Source: Planctomycetota bacterium (GTDB lineage: Bacteria; Planctomycetota; Planctomycetia; Pirellulales; Pirellulaceae). From it: a DNA stretch of 46,689 bases. A program made the translations under genes and the position numbers. Below the pieces are notes generated by a model. That model did no database searches and was not told the DNA's origin. It worked only from the letters and a program-made list of their open reading frames with translations. Each line of letters begins with the position of its first letter. Position 1 is the first letter of the stretch. Positions 8,917 to 17,747 of this stretch are shown piece by piece. The stretch is from contig JAJRWU010000325.1 in assembly GCA_024276655.1 (NCBI GenBank), positions 1 through 46,689 of the forward strand. The letters are read 5' to 3'.

Positions 8917-9612
8917 CTATTCAAAAACCAGCGTGCCGAAGTTTTTGAAATCGTGAAAGCTGGGGCCGACGCGGGCCCAATCCCAGGCGGTTACCTGCTG
9001 GTTGTCGTAGTCTACTCGATAGAAGTTGGCTCGCCACCGCGTTCCCGGTTTGGGTGGCGTGTTTTGCAGCGGCTTCAATAATTCGTAGGGGATAAAAACT
9101 TCCGCGCGCCAGCCCGACACGCTCGCCATCGACACATTCTTTCCGCCGCTCGCCGAAACCTTCTTCTTGATTTTGCGTTCGCCTTCGTAATGCCAAGGCC
9201 GCCAGCCCAGGAACCGCCCGTCGAGGTTGGGCACCAGAATCGGTAGTTCACGCCCCAGCGGCGAGATTTCGTATTCAAAGTAAACCGTGTGCTGTTCGCT
9301 GGTCCAGAAGAAGCACTCGAACACATCTTCGTTCCAAAGATCGAGGAAGTCTTCTTGCATGGTTGCCGTCAAGGTTTGATCGCTGCCGTCGAACAACACG
9401 TACACGCCGGTTGGCGAGTACAACATTTTGAAGCGTGCGGTGTAATCGTGCTTGCCTTTTGGCCGGCGATTCAATGCAACCCAGTCTGTTTGCTTCCAGG
9501 CGTCGGCATCGCCCTTGCCGGTGATGGTGAAGTCGTGACACTGTTTTACCGTCAGACTCCGCGGCGCGTTCTCGGCGGCGGGCAGTGGCGATGCACAAAC
9601 AAACCAAGCCAT
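8917..9612 (-). CDS. Secreted carbohydrate-binding family 9-like protein
   Basis: About 231 residues, essentially one CBM9-like / DOMON-type beta-sandwich. Recognisable parts are the strand rich in W..TDW..L, YVLFDGSDQ, the conserved DLWNEDVFECFF, VYFEYEISPLG, and GWRAEVFIPYELL. Such proteins bind sugars or serve as periplasmic modules beside glycan enzymes. The start is uncertain: ATG at 9612 gives a very short hydrophobic leader (MAWFVCASPLPAAE), GTG at 9627 a better one, and both lack basic residues. The frame stays open to 10320, but that part reads through a hairpin repeat and tandem repeats and is not convincing. It is probably co-transcribed with the amidohydrolase. Confidence 0.78.
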   Translation of the reverse strand: MAWFVCASPLPAAENAPRSLTVKQCHDFTITGKGDADAWKQTDWVALNRRPKGKHDYTARFKMLYSPTGVYVLFDGSDQTLTATMQEDFLDLWNEDVFECFFWTSEQHTVYFEYEISPLGRELPILVPNLDGRFLGWRPWHYEGERKIKKKVSASGGKNVSMASVSGWRAEVFIPYELLKPLQNTPPKPGTRWRANFYRVDYDNQQVTAWDWARVGPSFHDFKNFGTLVFE

Positions 9613-9667
9613 GCCGCCTAGGAGCACGAAAGAACCGCGAACAAAAAAGCGACCGGCGGCGCCCAGG

Positions 9668-9700
9668 AAAACCCCGGCATATTCCAAATGCCGGGGTTTT
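9668..9700. repeat. Hairpin repeat, GC-variant of the AAGCCCGGC family
   Basis: A 13-bp stem, aaaaccccggcat / atgccggggtttt, followed by aattcgg as in the copy after hemG. It lies upstream of the CBM9-like gene, where no gene on either strand ends close by, so here it is a repeat rather than an obvious terminator. Compensated changes (ccccgg/ccgggg instead of gcccgg/ccgggc) keep the stem intact. Confidence 0.6.
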
Positions 9701-9841
9701 AATTCGGCAAATACGCTCCACGCGGTTCCTAGCTGGCGTGGGCGCCGGCAATCGACGAGATGTCGCAACATTCTTCTCTCCCCGGTGTTCGCCTTGCGGT
9801 GGTTCGGTAAGCACCGCTCGATAAATAACGGTCGCACTTGT

Positions 9842-9906
9842 GTAGCCATCGTCGCCAGACCGTGGGTGAGCGGTGAACCATCCCACGCTCTGGCAAGCAT
9901 GGCTAC
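9842..9906. repeat. Imperfect long palindrome
   Basis: Three nested stems pair across 65 bases: gtagccat (9842-9849) with atggctac (9899-9906), gccaga (9854-9859) with tctggc (9889-9894), and gtggg (9862-9866) with cccac (9882-9886). It could fold as a long interrupted hairpin. It sits in the 765-base gap between the CBM9-like gene and glnA. No protein signal is seen there. Confidence 0.6.
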
Positions 9907-9943
9907 GACACTAATTTTCCGCTCAATGCTAAGCAACCGAGGC

Positions 9944-10003
9944 GCCGTTCTGGAATTCGCCGTTCTGGAATTCGCCGCCGCGGAATTCGCCGCCGCGGAA
10001 TTC
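9944..10003. repeat. Four 15-bp tandem repeats, gccgttctggaattc type
   Basis: Two perfect copies of gccgttctggaattc are followed by two perfect copies of gccgccgcggaattc, making exactly 60 bases. The array is intergenic, about 240 bases before the predicted glnA promoter. The A-A-B-B pattern implies stepwise duplication. Confidence 0.9.
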
Positions 10004-10245
10004 AGTGGTGTTCCATTGTCTCCTACGGCTTCGCGCGTGGGAAGCCAAAAAGGAAGCTTGGGGGCGCGGTCCGAGCCCGCTTCCGGTGAAATCCAGCACG
10101 AACTGCCGCCGATTTGAGCAGCAGATGCGTAATGTCGCGGCAGTCGGGTCCCCTCTGGTAATGCCGGCGGATTTTCATAAAATTGCGATAACCCGATTGA
10201 TTTCAATTCATTAGGCGCTATAACACAGGACTTGTAAAAGTGGTA

Positions 10246-10261
10246 TGGCGCAAGCATTGCT
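10246..10261 (+). promoter_or_regulatory. Predicted sigma-54 promoter of glnA
   Basis: TGGCGC, five bases, then TTGCT, with GG and GC separated by exactly ten bases. This matches the -24/-12 consensus TGGCAC-N5-TTGC(A/T) apart from one base. Transcription would start near 10272 and give a leader of about 106 bases before glnA. Sigma-54 control of glnA is well known in other bacteria; here it rests on the motif alone. Confidence 0.55.
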
Positions 10262-10274
10262 ACCAGTCGCTCGG

Positions 10275-10293
10275 GTCTTGCCCGTGGCAAGAC
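10275..10293 (+). promoter_or_regulatory. Hairpin at the predicted 5' end of the glnA leader
   Basis: A perfect 8-bp stem, gtcttgcc / ggcaagac, with the three-base loop cgt, placed just after the predicted start of transcription. An alternative stem (cggg 10272-10275 with cccg 10281-10284) would be mutually exclusive with it. The octamer gtgctcat also occurs twice downstream (10313-10320 and 10329-10336). Function is unproven; it may affect mRNA stability or be an operator. Confidence 0.35.
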
Positions 10294-10377
10294 TATTCTC
10301 ATCGTGAACTCCGTGCTCATCGCGGATTGTGCTCATAACGGACCGCATTCAGTTTTTAGGCCAAGAGGGAGAACAAC

Positions 10378-11790
<1,413 letters not shown>

Positions 11791-11827
11791 ACAAAACGTC
11801 TGCGATGTTGTCGTTATGAGTTTCGAG

Positions 11828-11861
11828 CGCCGGGCCGCCTGCTTTTGTAGGCGGCTCGGCG
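11828..11861 (+). terminator. Stem-loop after glnA
   Basis: Stem cgccg-g-gccgcct pairs with aggcggc-t-cggcg around an 8-base loop, 38 bases after the glnA stop. Only a short tgttt follows, so it is a weak intrinsic terminator or an mRNA-stabilising 3' stem. Confidence 0.6.
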
Positions 11862-11886
11862 TGTTTCATACCAGCAGAAATGTTTC

Positions 11887-12040
11887 ATATACTTCACGCG
11901 GCTGGCAATGGGTCGTTTAACGGCAAGCCGAAGGCGACTGCGTTTTCTGTTCTGCCCGAACGCGTGGGCTCAAAACACAGCCGCCTTCGGCTTGCCGTTA
12001 AACGAAAAAGTGTGACATTTTCAACCTCGTGCGGTATCTC
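11887..12040. repeat. ~152-bp inverted-repeat element, copy 1
   Basis: Runs from atatacttcacgcggct to gcggtatc. Internal arms of about 27 bases (core CGTTTAACGGCAAGCCGAAG and its reverse complement) are separated by ~35 bases of less conserved spacer. A second copy is at 15617-15770. There is no coding content, so it resembles a MITE or REP-like element. It ends 15 bases before the M20 gene start, so it forms that gene's immediate upstream region. Confidence 0.85.
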
Positions 12041-12055
12041 AGCAGGAACACGGCC

Positions 12056-13249
12056 ATGAAAACTCGCAATCCGGTCGACGACGCCCGGGCCATTCGAGAT
12101 TGGATCGTACAGCTTCGCCGCCAATTGCATCGTTTTCCGGAGTTGATGTATGAGGAAGTCAAAACCAGCCAACTCATTCGCCAGACGCTCGACGCGCTGG
12201 AAATTCCGTATCGATATCCGCTGGCGGAAACCGGCGTGTTGGCGAGCTTGGGCGATGGCCAAGGGCCGTGTGTGGCCTTGCGGGCCGATATGGACGCCCT
12301 CCCCATTCAGGAATTGGCCGATGTGCCGTTTCGGAGCGAGCACGAAGGAAAAATGCACGCCTGCGGCCACGACTGCCACACTGCCATGTTGCTGGGCGCG
12401 GCGCGTCTGCTGAAGGAACGCGAGCATGAAATTCATGGCACGGTGAAACTGCTCTTCCAACCGGCCGAAGAGGGCGGCGCCGGCGGGAAAAGAATGCGAG
12501 AAGACGGCGCACTGAAAAAGCCCGATGTCCAACGCATTTTTGGACTACACGTGTGGCCGCAGTTGCCCGTTGGCGCCATTGGCTCGCGGCCGGGCGTGTT
12601 TTTGGCGGCGGCCGGCTTCCTCGAAATGACCGTTCACGGCCGCGGCGGGCACGCGGCCATGCCGCATTTGGCAATCGACCCGGTGGTGACGGCGGCCAAG
12701 ATCATCACCGAACTTCAAACCATCGTTTCGCGAGAACTCGATCCCCTGCATTCGGGCGTGGTCAGCATCACCCAGATTCACGCCGGCGAGGCCTACAATG
12801 TGATTCCCGAAGCGGTGCATCTGCGGGGCACGGTGCGCGCGTTGTCGATGGAAACGCTGCGTCAGATTCAAAAACGCGTGGGAGAAATAGCCGATCACGT
12901 CGCGACGGCGAACCGCTGCCGGGCCGATACCACGTTTCCCGGCAACGACTACCCGCCCACGGTGAACGATCCGCATTGCTGGAGTTTTGCGCAAAAAGTC
13001 GCGGCGGAGTTAATCGGCGCCGAGCAGATTCATGAGGCGCCGGCCGTGATGGGCGGCGAAGACTTCGCCTTCTATACGGAACAGGTTCCGGGGTGTTTCG
13101 TCGCACTGGGCGTTCGCAACGAAGCGCAAGGCGCCGTTTTCGGCGTGCATCATCCTCAATTCAAGGTCGACGAAAACGCCCTACCGCTGGGGGCGGCGTT
13201 GCACGTGGCCTTCGCCTTGGAATCGCTGGAAGAACTCCAGCATGCATAG
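12056..13249 (+). CDS. M20 family amidohydrolase (N-acyl-amino-acid / hippurate hydrolase-like)
   Basis: A 397-residue di-metal hydrolase that removes acyl groups from N-acyl amino acids; relatives include hippuricase, IAA-amino acid hydrolase and N-acetyldiaminopimelate deacetylase. The family signature is present: MHACGHDCH (C103, H105), the catalytic pair E138-E139 in FQPAEEGGAGG, H165 in FGLHVWP, and a late histidine in FGVHHPQF. A dimerisation lid domain lies at about 180-290 (GRGGHAAMPHLAIDPV). ATG at 12056, preceded by caggaa, is preferred to the upstream in-frame GTG at 12029, which lies in the repeat element. There is no signal peptide. The exact substrate is unknown; the gene ends 24 bases before the sensor kinase. 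Confidence 0.9.
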   Translation: MKTRNPVDDARAIRDWIVQLRRQLHRFPELMYEEVKTSQLIRQTLDALEIPYRYPLAETGVLASLGDGQGPCVALRADMDALPIQELADVPFRSEHEGKMHACGHDCHTAMLLGAARLLKEREHEIHGTVKLLFQPAEEGGAGGKRMREDGALKKPDVQRIFGLHVWPQLPVGAIGSRPGVFLAAAGFLEMTVHGRGGHAAMPHLAIDPVVTAAKIITELQTIVSRELDPLHSGVVSITQIHAGEAYNVIPEAVHLRGTVRALSMETLRQIQKRVGEIADHVATANRCRADTTFPGNDYPPTVNDPHCWSFAQKVAAELIGAEQIHEAPAVMGGEDFAFYTEQVPGCFVALGVRNEAQGAVFGVHHPQFKVDENALPLGAALHVAFALESLEELQHA

Positions 13250-13273
13250 CCGCCAAGCAAAAATGAGAAGAAC

Positions 13274-14851
13274 ATGGAACCGCATGAAATCCCCTCGCAT
13301 GTATTTTCAGACTTCCGACGCTACAAGAGCTACGTCGATCTGACTGCCGACGACGAGCGCCGCGTGCGCCGCGCGGGTGAGTGTATTCGAGGGGATTTCC
13401 CCGCGGTCATCGACGATTTCTACGACGCGATTCGCCGCGAACCTGGCGCTGCGGCGGTGATTACCGGCGGCGAGCGGCAAATCGCGGAATTGAAGCAATC
13501 GCTCATTATGTGGCTGGATCAGTTTTTTACCGGCCCCTACGACGATTCGTACGTCGCGCTTCGTTGGCGCGTCGGTTGGCGGCATGCAAACATCGGTTTG
13601 CACCACATCTATACGCATTGCGCCCTTTCCCGGTTGCGATCAGCCTTGGCCTTGGCCTTGGACAAAAATTGGCCGGGCGAAGCAGATGCGTTGCAGACGC
13701 ATGTGGCGTCGTTGCACCGCTTGCTTGATTTTGATTTGGCGATCATCCAAGACGCCTACCACCGGGAATTGGTCGCGGTGCAAAGACTCGAAGCCTCCAA
13801 AAGGAGCGAGGCGGCCTTTCAAAATCTTGTCGAGTCGGACGACAGCCTGATCGTCATCGTTCGCCAAGAGGGAGAGATCGCCTACTTCAACCCTTTCGCC
13901 CAGAGAATAACGGGCTACTCGGCGGAAGAAGCGGTCGGCCAGGATTTTTTTCGTCTGTTGCTCTTGGACGAAGATCGAAAGCCGGTGCGGAAAGGGTTGC
14001 GCGGCGTTCTGTCGGAGGGAGGCGAACATCGCAGGCAGTGCCGGGTGTTATGCCGCGATGGCGAACACCGGTTTCTCGCCTGGAATTCCCAGAGAATCGA
14101 CGATTACAAAGGGGCCCCCGCCGTGGTCGTGATCGGCCAAGACATCACCCGCCAGCGACAAGCGGAGCAGCGAGCGCTGCAAGCCGAACGTCTGGCGGCG
14201 GTGGGAGAAATGATTGCCGGACTGGCTCACGAAAGTCGCAACGCGTTCCAACGCTGCCAAGCCTGCCTGGAGCTCTTGGAAATTGAACTAGACGATCAAC
14301 CCGAAGAAATCGTGCTGGTGGGAAGAATCCAGAAGGCCCTCGATCATCTGCATCACCTCTATGAAGAGGTGCGGAACTACTCGGCGCCGATCGCTTTGGA
14401 ACGCGAAGTGTGCGATATAGCACATATATGGCGCGACGTTTGGGAACATTTGGCGCTCACTCGCCGGGGAAAATGCGTGACGCTCAGCGAGGAAATAAAG
14501 ACCAACAACACCAAATGCAGCCTCGATGCATTTGCGATTGGGCAGGTTATCCGAAATATCTTGGAGAATGCGCTGAGTGCGTGCCCCGACCCGGGAACGA
14601 TCGTTATTCGGTGTGAAGACGGGAAAATAGACGATCAGCCCGCAATTCGACTCACCATTTCCGACAATGGCGAGGGAGTGCCGCCGGCGGTGAGGCCAAA
14701 AATCTTTGATCCCTTCTTCACCACGAAATCGAAAGGGACGGGGCTTGGCATGGCGATTGCTAAAAGAATCGTGGAAGCCCACGACGGAACGATCGTGCTG
14801 GGAGAGAGCGTGAAAGGAGCAACGTTCGAAATTACTTTTCCGCGTGCGTAG
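13274..14851 (+). CDS. Globin-coupled PAS sensor histidine kinase
   Basis: A 525-residue soluble kinase with no membrane segment. Residues about 5-165 look like a protoglobin-type sensor globin: YKSYVDLTADDERRV, then WRVGWRHANIGLHHIYTH, where H104 is the likely proximal haem ligand, so it may sense O2, NO or CO. A PAS domain follows at about 185-295 (YFNPFAQRITGYSAEEAVGQD), then the dimerisation/phosphoacceptor helix with H319 in GLAHESRNAFQR (the HExxN form) and the ATPase domain with ILENALSA (N box), DNGEGVPP, FDPFFTTKSKGTGLGMAIAK (F and G2 boxes). It lies 51 bases before the ANTAR response regulator, the obvious partner. The globin call rests on motif and length, so it is less certain than the kinase. 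Confidence 0.88.
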   Translation: MEPHEIPSHVFSDFRRYKSYVDLTADDERRVRRAGECIRGDFPAVIDDFYDAIRREPGAAAVITGGERQIAELKQSLIMWLDQFFTGPYDDSYVALRWRVGWRHANIGLHHIYTHCALSRLRSALALALDKNWPGEADALQTHVASLHRLLDFDLAIIQDAYHRELVAVQRLEASKRSEAAFQNLVESDDSLIVIVRQEGEIAYFNPFAQRITGYSAEEAVGQDFFRLLLLDEDRKPVRKGLRGVLSEGGEHRRQCRVLCRDGEHRFLAWNSQRIDDYKGAPAVVVIGQDITRQRQAEQRALQAERLAAVGEMIAGLAHESRNAFQRCQACLELLEIELDDQPEEIVLVGRIQKALDHLHHLYEEVRNYSAPIALEREVCDIAHIWRDVWEHLALTRRGKCVTLSEEIKTNNTKCSLDAFAIGQVIRNILENALSACPDPGTIVIRCEDGKIDDQPAIRLTISDNGEGVPPAVRPKIFDPFFTTKSKGTGLGMAIAKRIVEAHDGTIVLGESVKGATFEITFPRA

Positions 14852-14902
14852 TGATCGCTCCTTGCGTGGCGGCGGGGCGTGCGGTTGCGAAGGCTATTCT
14901 GG

Positions 14903-15532
14903 ATGACCAAAGTGCGAATTGCAGTTGCAGACGACGAACCCGATATGCGGGAGTATTTTCAAAAAATACTGCCCCGTTTGGGGTTTGAGGCCGTTGCTGT
15001 CGCCGAAAATGGGCGGGAACTGGTCGAACTTTGTCGGACCCATCACCCAGATGTTGTCATCACCGACATAAAAATGCCTCAGCTCGACGGCATCGAGGCG
15101 GCGAAGGCCATTTGCGAGAACGAGCCGATACCGGTGGTGTTGGTTTCCGCCCACCACCAGCCCGAGCTTATCGAACGCGCCGGCGCCGACCACGCCATGG
15201 CGTATTTGGTCAAACCGGTGAAGCAGGCTGATCTCGAACCGGCAATTGCAATCGCGCGCAGCCGTTTTGCCGAATTGATGAGATTACAACAGGAAACCGC
15301 CGACTTACGTCAAGCCTTGGCCGACCGAAAAATCCTCGAACAGGCCAAGAGGGCCATCATGAAGAAGGCGGGGGTTGGCGAACAGGCGGCGTTCGCGCGG
15401 CTGCATTCGATCTCGCGGCGGGAAAACAAAAAACTCGTCACCGTGGCGGAAGCAATTCTCATGGCCAACGACGCCTTCCAGCCGGCTTCTCCCAAAGATA
15501 ACAATCTCGCCGATGGCCATTCTGAAGCGTGA
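14903..15532 (+). CDS. Response regulator with ANTAR RNA-binding output domain
   Basis: 209 residues: a CheY-like receiver (1-120) with phosphoacceptor D55 in VVITDIKMP, acidic pair in ADDEPD and the conserved lysine in YLVKPV; a coiled linker (about 122-150); then an ANTAR domain (about 140-195, ALADRKILEQAKRAIMKKAG and later ENKKLVTVAEAIL). ANTAR domains (AmiR, NasR, EutV) bind paired hexaloop hairpins in leader RNA and prevent termination. With the globin kinase upstream it forms a two-component system predicted to link gas or redox state to antitermination. ATG at 14903 is preferred because the receiver starts there (MTKVRIAVADDE). A palindromic terminator lies about 50 bases after the stop. 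Confidence 0.92.
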   Translation: MTKVRIAVADDEPDMREYFQKILPRLGFEAVAVAENGRELVELCRTHHPDVVITDIKMPQLDGIEAAKAICENEPIPVVLVSAHHQPELIERAGADHAMAYLVKPVKQADLEPAIAIARSRFAELMRLQQETADLRQALADRKILEQAKRAIMKKAGVGEQAAFARLHSISRRENKKLVTVAEAILMANDAFQPASPKDNNLADGHSEA

Positions 15533-15582
15533 GGCGTCGCGGAAAAAACATCGCGGAAAAAACATCGAGCGGTTGCTCCGCG

Positions 15583-15616
15583 AAAAAAGCCCGGCATTTC
15601 AAAATGCCGGGCTTTT
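15583..15616 (+). terminator. Palindromic terminator after the ANTAR regulator
   Basis: AAAAAAGCCCGGCATTT pairs with AAATGCCGGGCTTTT, followed by a T-rich tail, about 50 bases after the regulator stop. It is the same family as 6868-6903. It directly abuts copy 2 of the 152-bp element. Just before it, the 14-base unit tcgcggaaaaaaca is tandemly repeated (about 15538-15565). Confidence 0.75.
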
Positions 15617-15770
15617 ATATACTTCACACGGCTAACAATGGCTCGTTTAACGGCAAGCCGAAGGCGGCTGCGTTTAGCGCCAACGCGTTCTGGCAAGACG
15701 GAAAAACGCAGTCGCCTTCGGCTTGCCGTTAAACGAAAAATGCGCCGTTTTCAACCGAGAGCGGTATCAT
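15617..15770. repeat. ~152-bp inverted-repeat element, copy 2
   Basis: Second copy of the element at 11887-12040: same ends (atatacttcacacggct and gcggtatc) and same internal arms, with the spacer between the arms diverged. Conserved arms and a free spacer suggest that the stem, not the loop, is selected or that the element moves as a unit. Confidence 0.85.
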
Positions 15771-15771
15771 C

Positions 15772-15806
15772 AAAAAAAGCCTCCGTCGACGATAGCCGAC
15801 GGAGGC
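15772..15806 (-). terminator. Intrinsic terminator of the BON gene
   Basis: Read on the minus strand, gcctccgtcgg pairs with cgacggaggc around a short loop and is followed by seven T, about 17 bases after the BON gene stop. It is a textbook Rho-independent terminator; T-runs on both sides may make it bidirectional. Confidence 0.85.
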
Positions 15807-15822
15807 TGGAGTTTTTAGATTT

Positions 15823-16683
15823 TTAGCGGTGCCGCTTATTTTTGAAATCGAGCTGCCACCAGCCGTCATCCCATTCCAAGGTGACTTTACGCCAGCCGAG
15901 GGGAACTTGCGGATAAGGATAAAACGGGCCGATATAAGGCCAAGCGCTGGGCGAATACTGCTTGGGATACGTCACCGCAGCATAGTTGGGGTGTGCGGCG
16001 TAACTGGGCCAAGAGTAAGCCGGCAAGTTGGGGTGGTCGTAACGGGCGTGAGCGGGTCCGCCGTGACTGGCCATTGCGGCGGGCGCTGGCGAGCCGTACT
16101 GACCACCAGCGTTGTAGGCTGTTTGGGCGAAGGCTACGGGGCGTTGGGCCGCGTAACGTTGCGGGGCATACTGCGGCGCGGCGGCAACCGGAACCGCGAT
16201 CATCGCGGGAATCAAACGCGGCTGTTGTCCTGGTGCGCTAGGCTGTCGTGGTGCGCTAGGCGGTGCTGGAATCGGGGCCAAAACCGGCGTTTGTTGTTGG
16301 GCCAACGATACCGCATGTGTTCCGCCGGCAAACGGTCCCCGGTTCGCATTTCTTGCGCGACGGGAGGAAACCGGCGCCGCAACGGCGCCAGCGGCCTGAG
16401 GAGCCACCGAGATCTGTTTCTGGACGCCCTTGACGCCGGGCGCGGAGGCGGCAATCTGCTGAACCAATTGCTCTTGGCGCGTGCTGGAAACACGGCCGCG
16501 AAGCATCACTACGCCATCGACCACTTTCAGGTCGACGCCGAAGCCCTTTAGATTTCCAGCCGTTTGTTCTTGCCGTAATCTCTGCACGATTTGACGCGCG
16601 ATCTGGTTGTCGTCGCCAATCGCCACCGAGGACGTCATGACGGTAACTGCCAGAAGCGCCGATGCAACAAAACTGTGTCGCAT
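15823..16683 (-). CDS. Secreted BON-domain protein with low-complexity C-terminus
   Basis: A 286-residue exported protein. Signal peptide: MRHSFVASALLAVTVMTSSVAIG. One BON domain spans about 25-95 (IARQIVQRLRQEQTAG, VVDGVVMLRGRV, QQIAASAPGVKGVQ), the fold found in OsmY and in secretins, thought to bind phospholipid or membrane surfaces. Residues about 100-250 are rich in Ala, Pro, Gln, Tyr and Gly and probably disordered. The last 40 residues are aromatic (VPLGWRKVTLEWDDGWWQLDF), perhaps a small folded tail. The start is supported by AGGAGGGG seven bases upstream. It stands alone with its own terminator; its role in the periplasm or outer membrane is inferred only. Confidence 0.85.
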   Translation of the reverse strand: MRHSFVASALLAVTVMTSSVAIGDDNQIARQIVQRLRQEQTAGNLKGFGVDLKVVDGVVMLRGRVSSTRQEQLVQQIAASAPGVKGVQKQISVAPQAAGAVAAPVSSRRARNANRGPFAGGTHAVSLAQQQTPVLAPIPAPPSAPRQPSAPGQQPRLIPAMIAVPVAAAPQYAPQRYAAQRPVAFAQTAYNAGGQYGSPAPAAMASHGGPAHARYDHPNLPAYSWPSYAAHPNYAAVTYPKQYSPSAWPYIGPFYPYPQVPLGWRKVTLEWDDGWWQLDFKNKRHR

Positions 16684-17193
16684 GGGTCCCCCTCCTGATT
16701 AATAATGCGTTTCGGTGCCGTAGATTCCCAACCGAATCCTCTGCCTAGCCATTTGGAAACGGCGGAAGAGTACTGGTTTCGCGGGGTGGTTGGGAGTGTT
16801 TACTTCGCTGGCAGCCTCCCCTCCAAGGGGCGGCTTTTTTGCGACCCCAAGGGGACGCGGCAAATACTTCCAGCGACGTTGCAGCGCCCAGACCAGGAAT
16901 CCATTTCCTGGCCAACCTCAGCGCAAATTCGTCACGAGAAGAACTCGCCTGAAGTACATTTCGGCAGGCGGTCGTGGCGAAAGGCAGGTTTTTTTCGATT
17001 TTACCGATCTTCCTGAACAAATCGCTCGCCGCATTTGCGCCGCTAGCACGCGAAATGCCGGTTTTAACGGACATTTAGGCCCCCAAAACGGACCGCAAGA
17101 TTTTTTCCACCACGTGATTTCCAACCAGGCGCACAATATAATAAACGAACAGGTTCAAGGCCCGCTCAAGTGAGAACTCCAACAGTGGAATAA
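16684..17193. other. Gene-free divergent region with one terminator-like hairpin
   Basis: 510 bases between the BON gene and the sigma factor gene with no convincing reading frame. At 16813-16840 the + strand has agcc-t-cccc / gggg-c-ggct followed by six T, a good intrinsic terminator, yet no gene on that strand precedes it. A second small palindrome, ccccaagggg, follows at 16845-16854. Either a short untranslated RNA starts after 16684 or the hairpin is a leader attenuator for something not recognised. Confidence 0.5.
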
Positions 17194-17736
17194 ATGCGGA
17201 TGGACAAAAAATCGGCCCACGACACAGACCAATACGAGGAATTCCTGCGGCTCTTCACCCGCGACCAATTTTGCGTGTTGGCTTATATTCGGGCGCTGAT
17301 TTATGATAGCGCCGCGGCGAACGATGTGTTTCAAGAGACCAGCCTTGTTTTGTGGCGGAGTTTCCCCTCGTTTCGTCCTGAGGCGGAGTTCGCCCCCTGG
17401 GCAATTGGCGTGGCGCGGCACCAAGTGCTCAAATACTGGCGTGGGCAAAGCCGCGATCGACTCGTGTTTAGTGAAACGCTGTTGCTCGACCTGGCCGACG
17501 ACGCAGCCAGTCTGGCCAGTGAAATGCCGCCTCGCCAGGCAGCGCTCGACGAATGCGTCCAACATTTGAGCGGGCGGCAACAAGGACTGATTCGAATGTT
17601 TTACGGCGAGAATCAATCGGCCGGCGCCATCGCGGCAACGTGGGATCGATCCGTGCATACGGTTTATAAATCGCTGAAAGTCATGCGGCGTTCACTCTTG
17701 GAATGCGTGGAGCGTAAAATTGCCCAAGATACGTAG
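17194..17736 (+). CDS. ECF-type sigma factor paired with a FecR/LamG protein
   Basis: A 180-residue sigma-70 family protein with region 2 (about 15-85: FLRLFTRDQFCVLAYIRAL, then FQETSLVLWRSF and APWAIGVARHQVLKYWR) and region 4 (about 120-172: LSGRQQGLIRMFYGENQSAGAIA, then SVHTVYKSLKVMRRSL). It is the planctomycete 'RpoE-like' group typically encoded next to FecR/LamG membrane proteins. ATG at 17194 and ATG at 17200 are both possible. The downstream FecR gene begins 11 bases after the stop, so the two form an operon. In FecR systems the membrane protein controls the sigma factor; that role is inferred here. Confidence 0.88.
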   Translation: MRMDKKSAHDTDQYEEFLRLFTRDQFCVLAYIRALIYDSAAANDVFQETSLVLWRSFPSFRPEAEFAPWAIGVARHQVLKYWRGQSRDRLVFSETLLLDLADDAASLASEMPPRQAALDECVQHLSGRQQGLIRMFYGENQSAGAIAATWDRSVHTVYKSLKVMRRSLLECVERKIAQDT

Positions 17737-17747
17737 GGTGGTAACTC

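Noticed and set aside
9613-10320. Upstream extension of the CBM9-like frame to 10320
   Set aside because: It reads through a hairpin repeat, a palindrome and four 15-bp tandem repeats, and gives repeated AANSAANSRTANSRT-like peptide, so it is non-coding DNA that happens to be open.
10272-10377. ANTAR-type paired hexaloop hairpins in the glnA leader
   Set aside because: The main hairpin has a three-base loop and lacks the A1/G4 hexaloop pattern; no second matching hairpin is visible.
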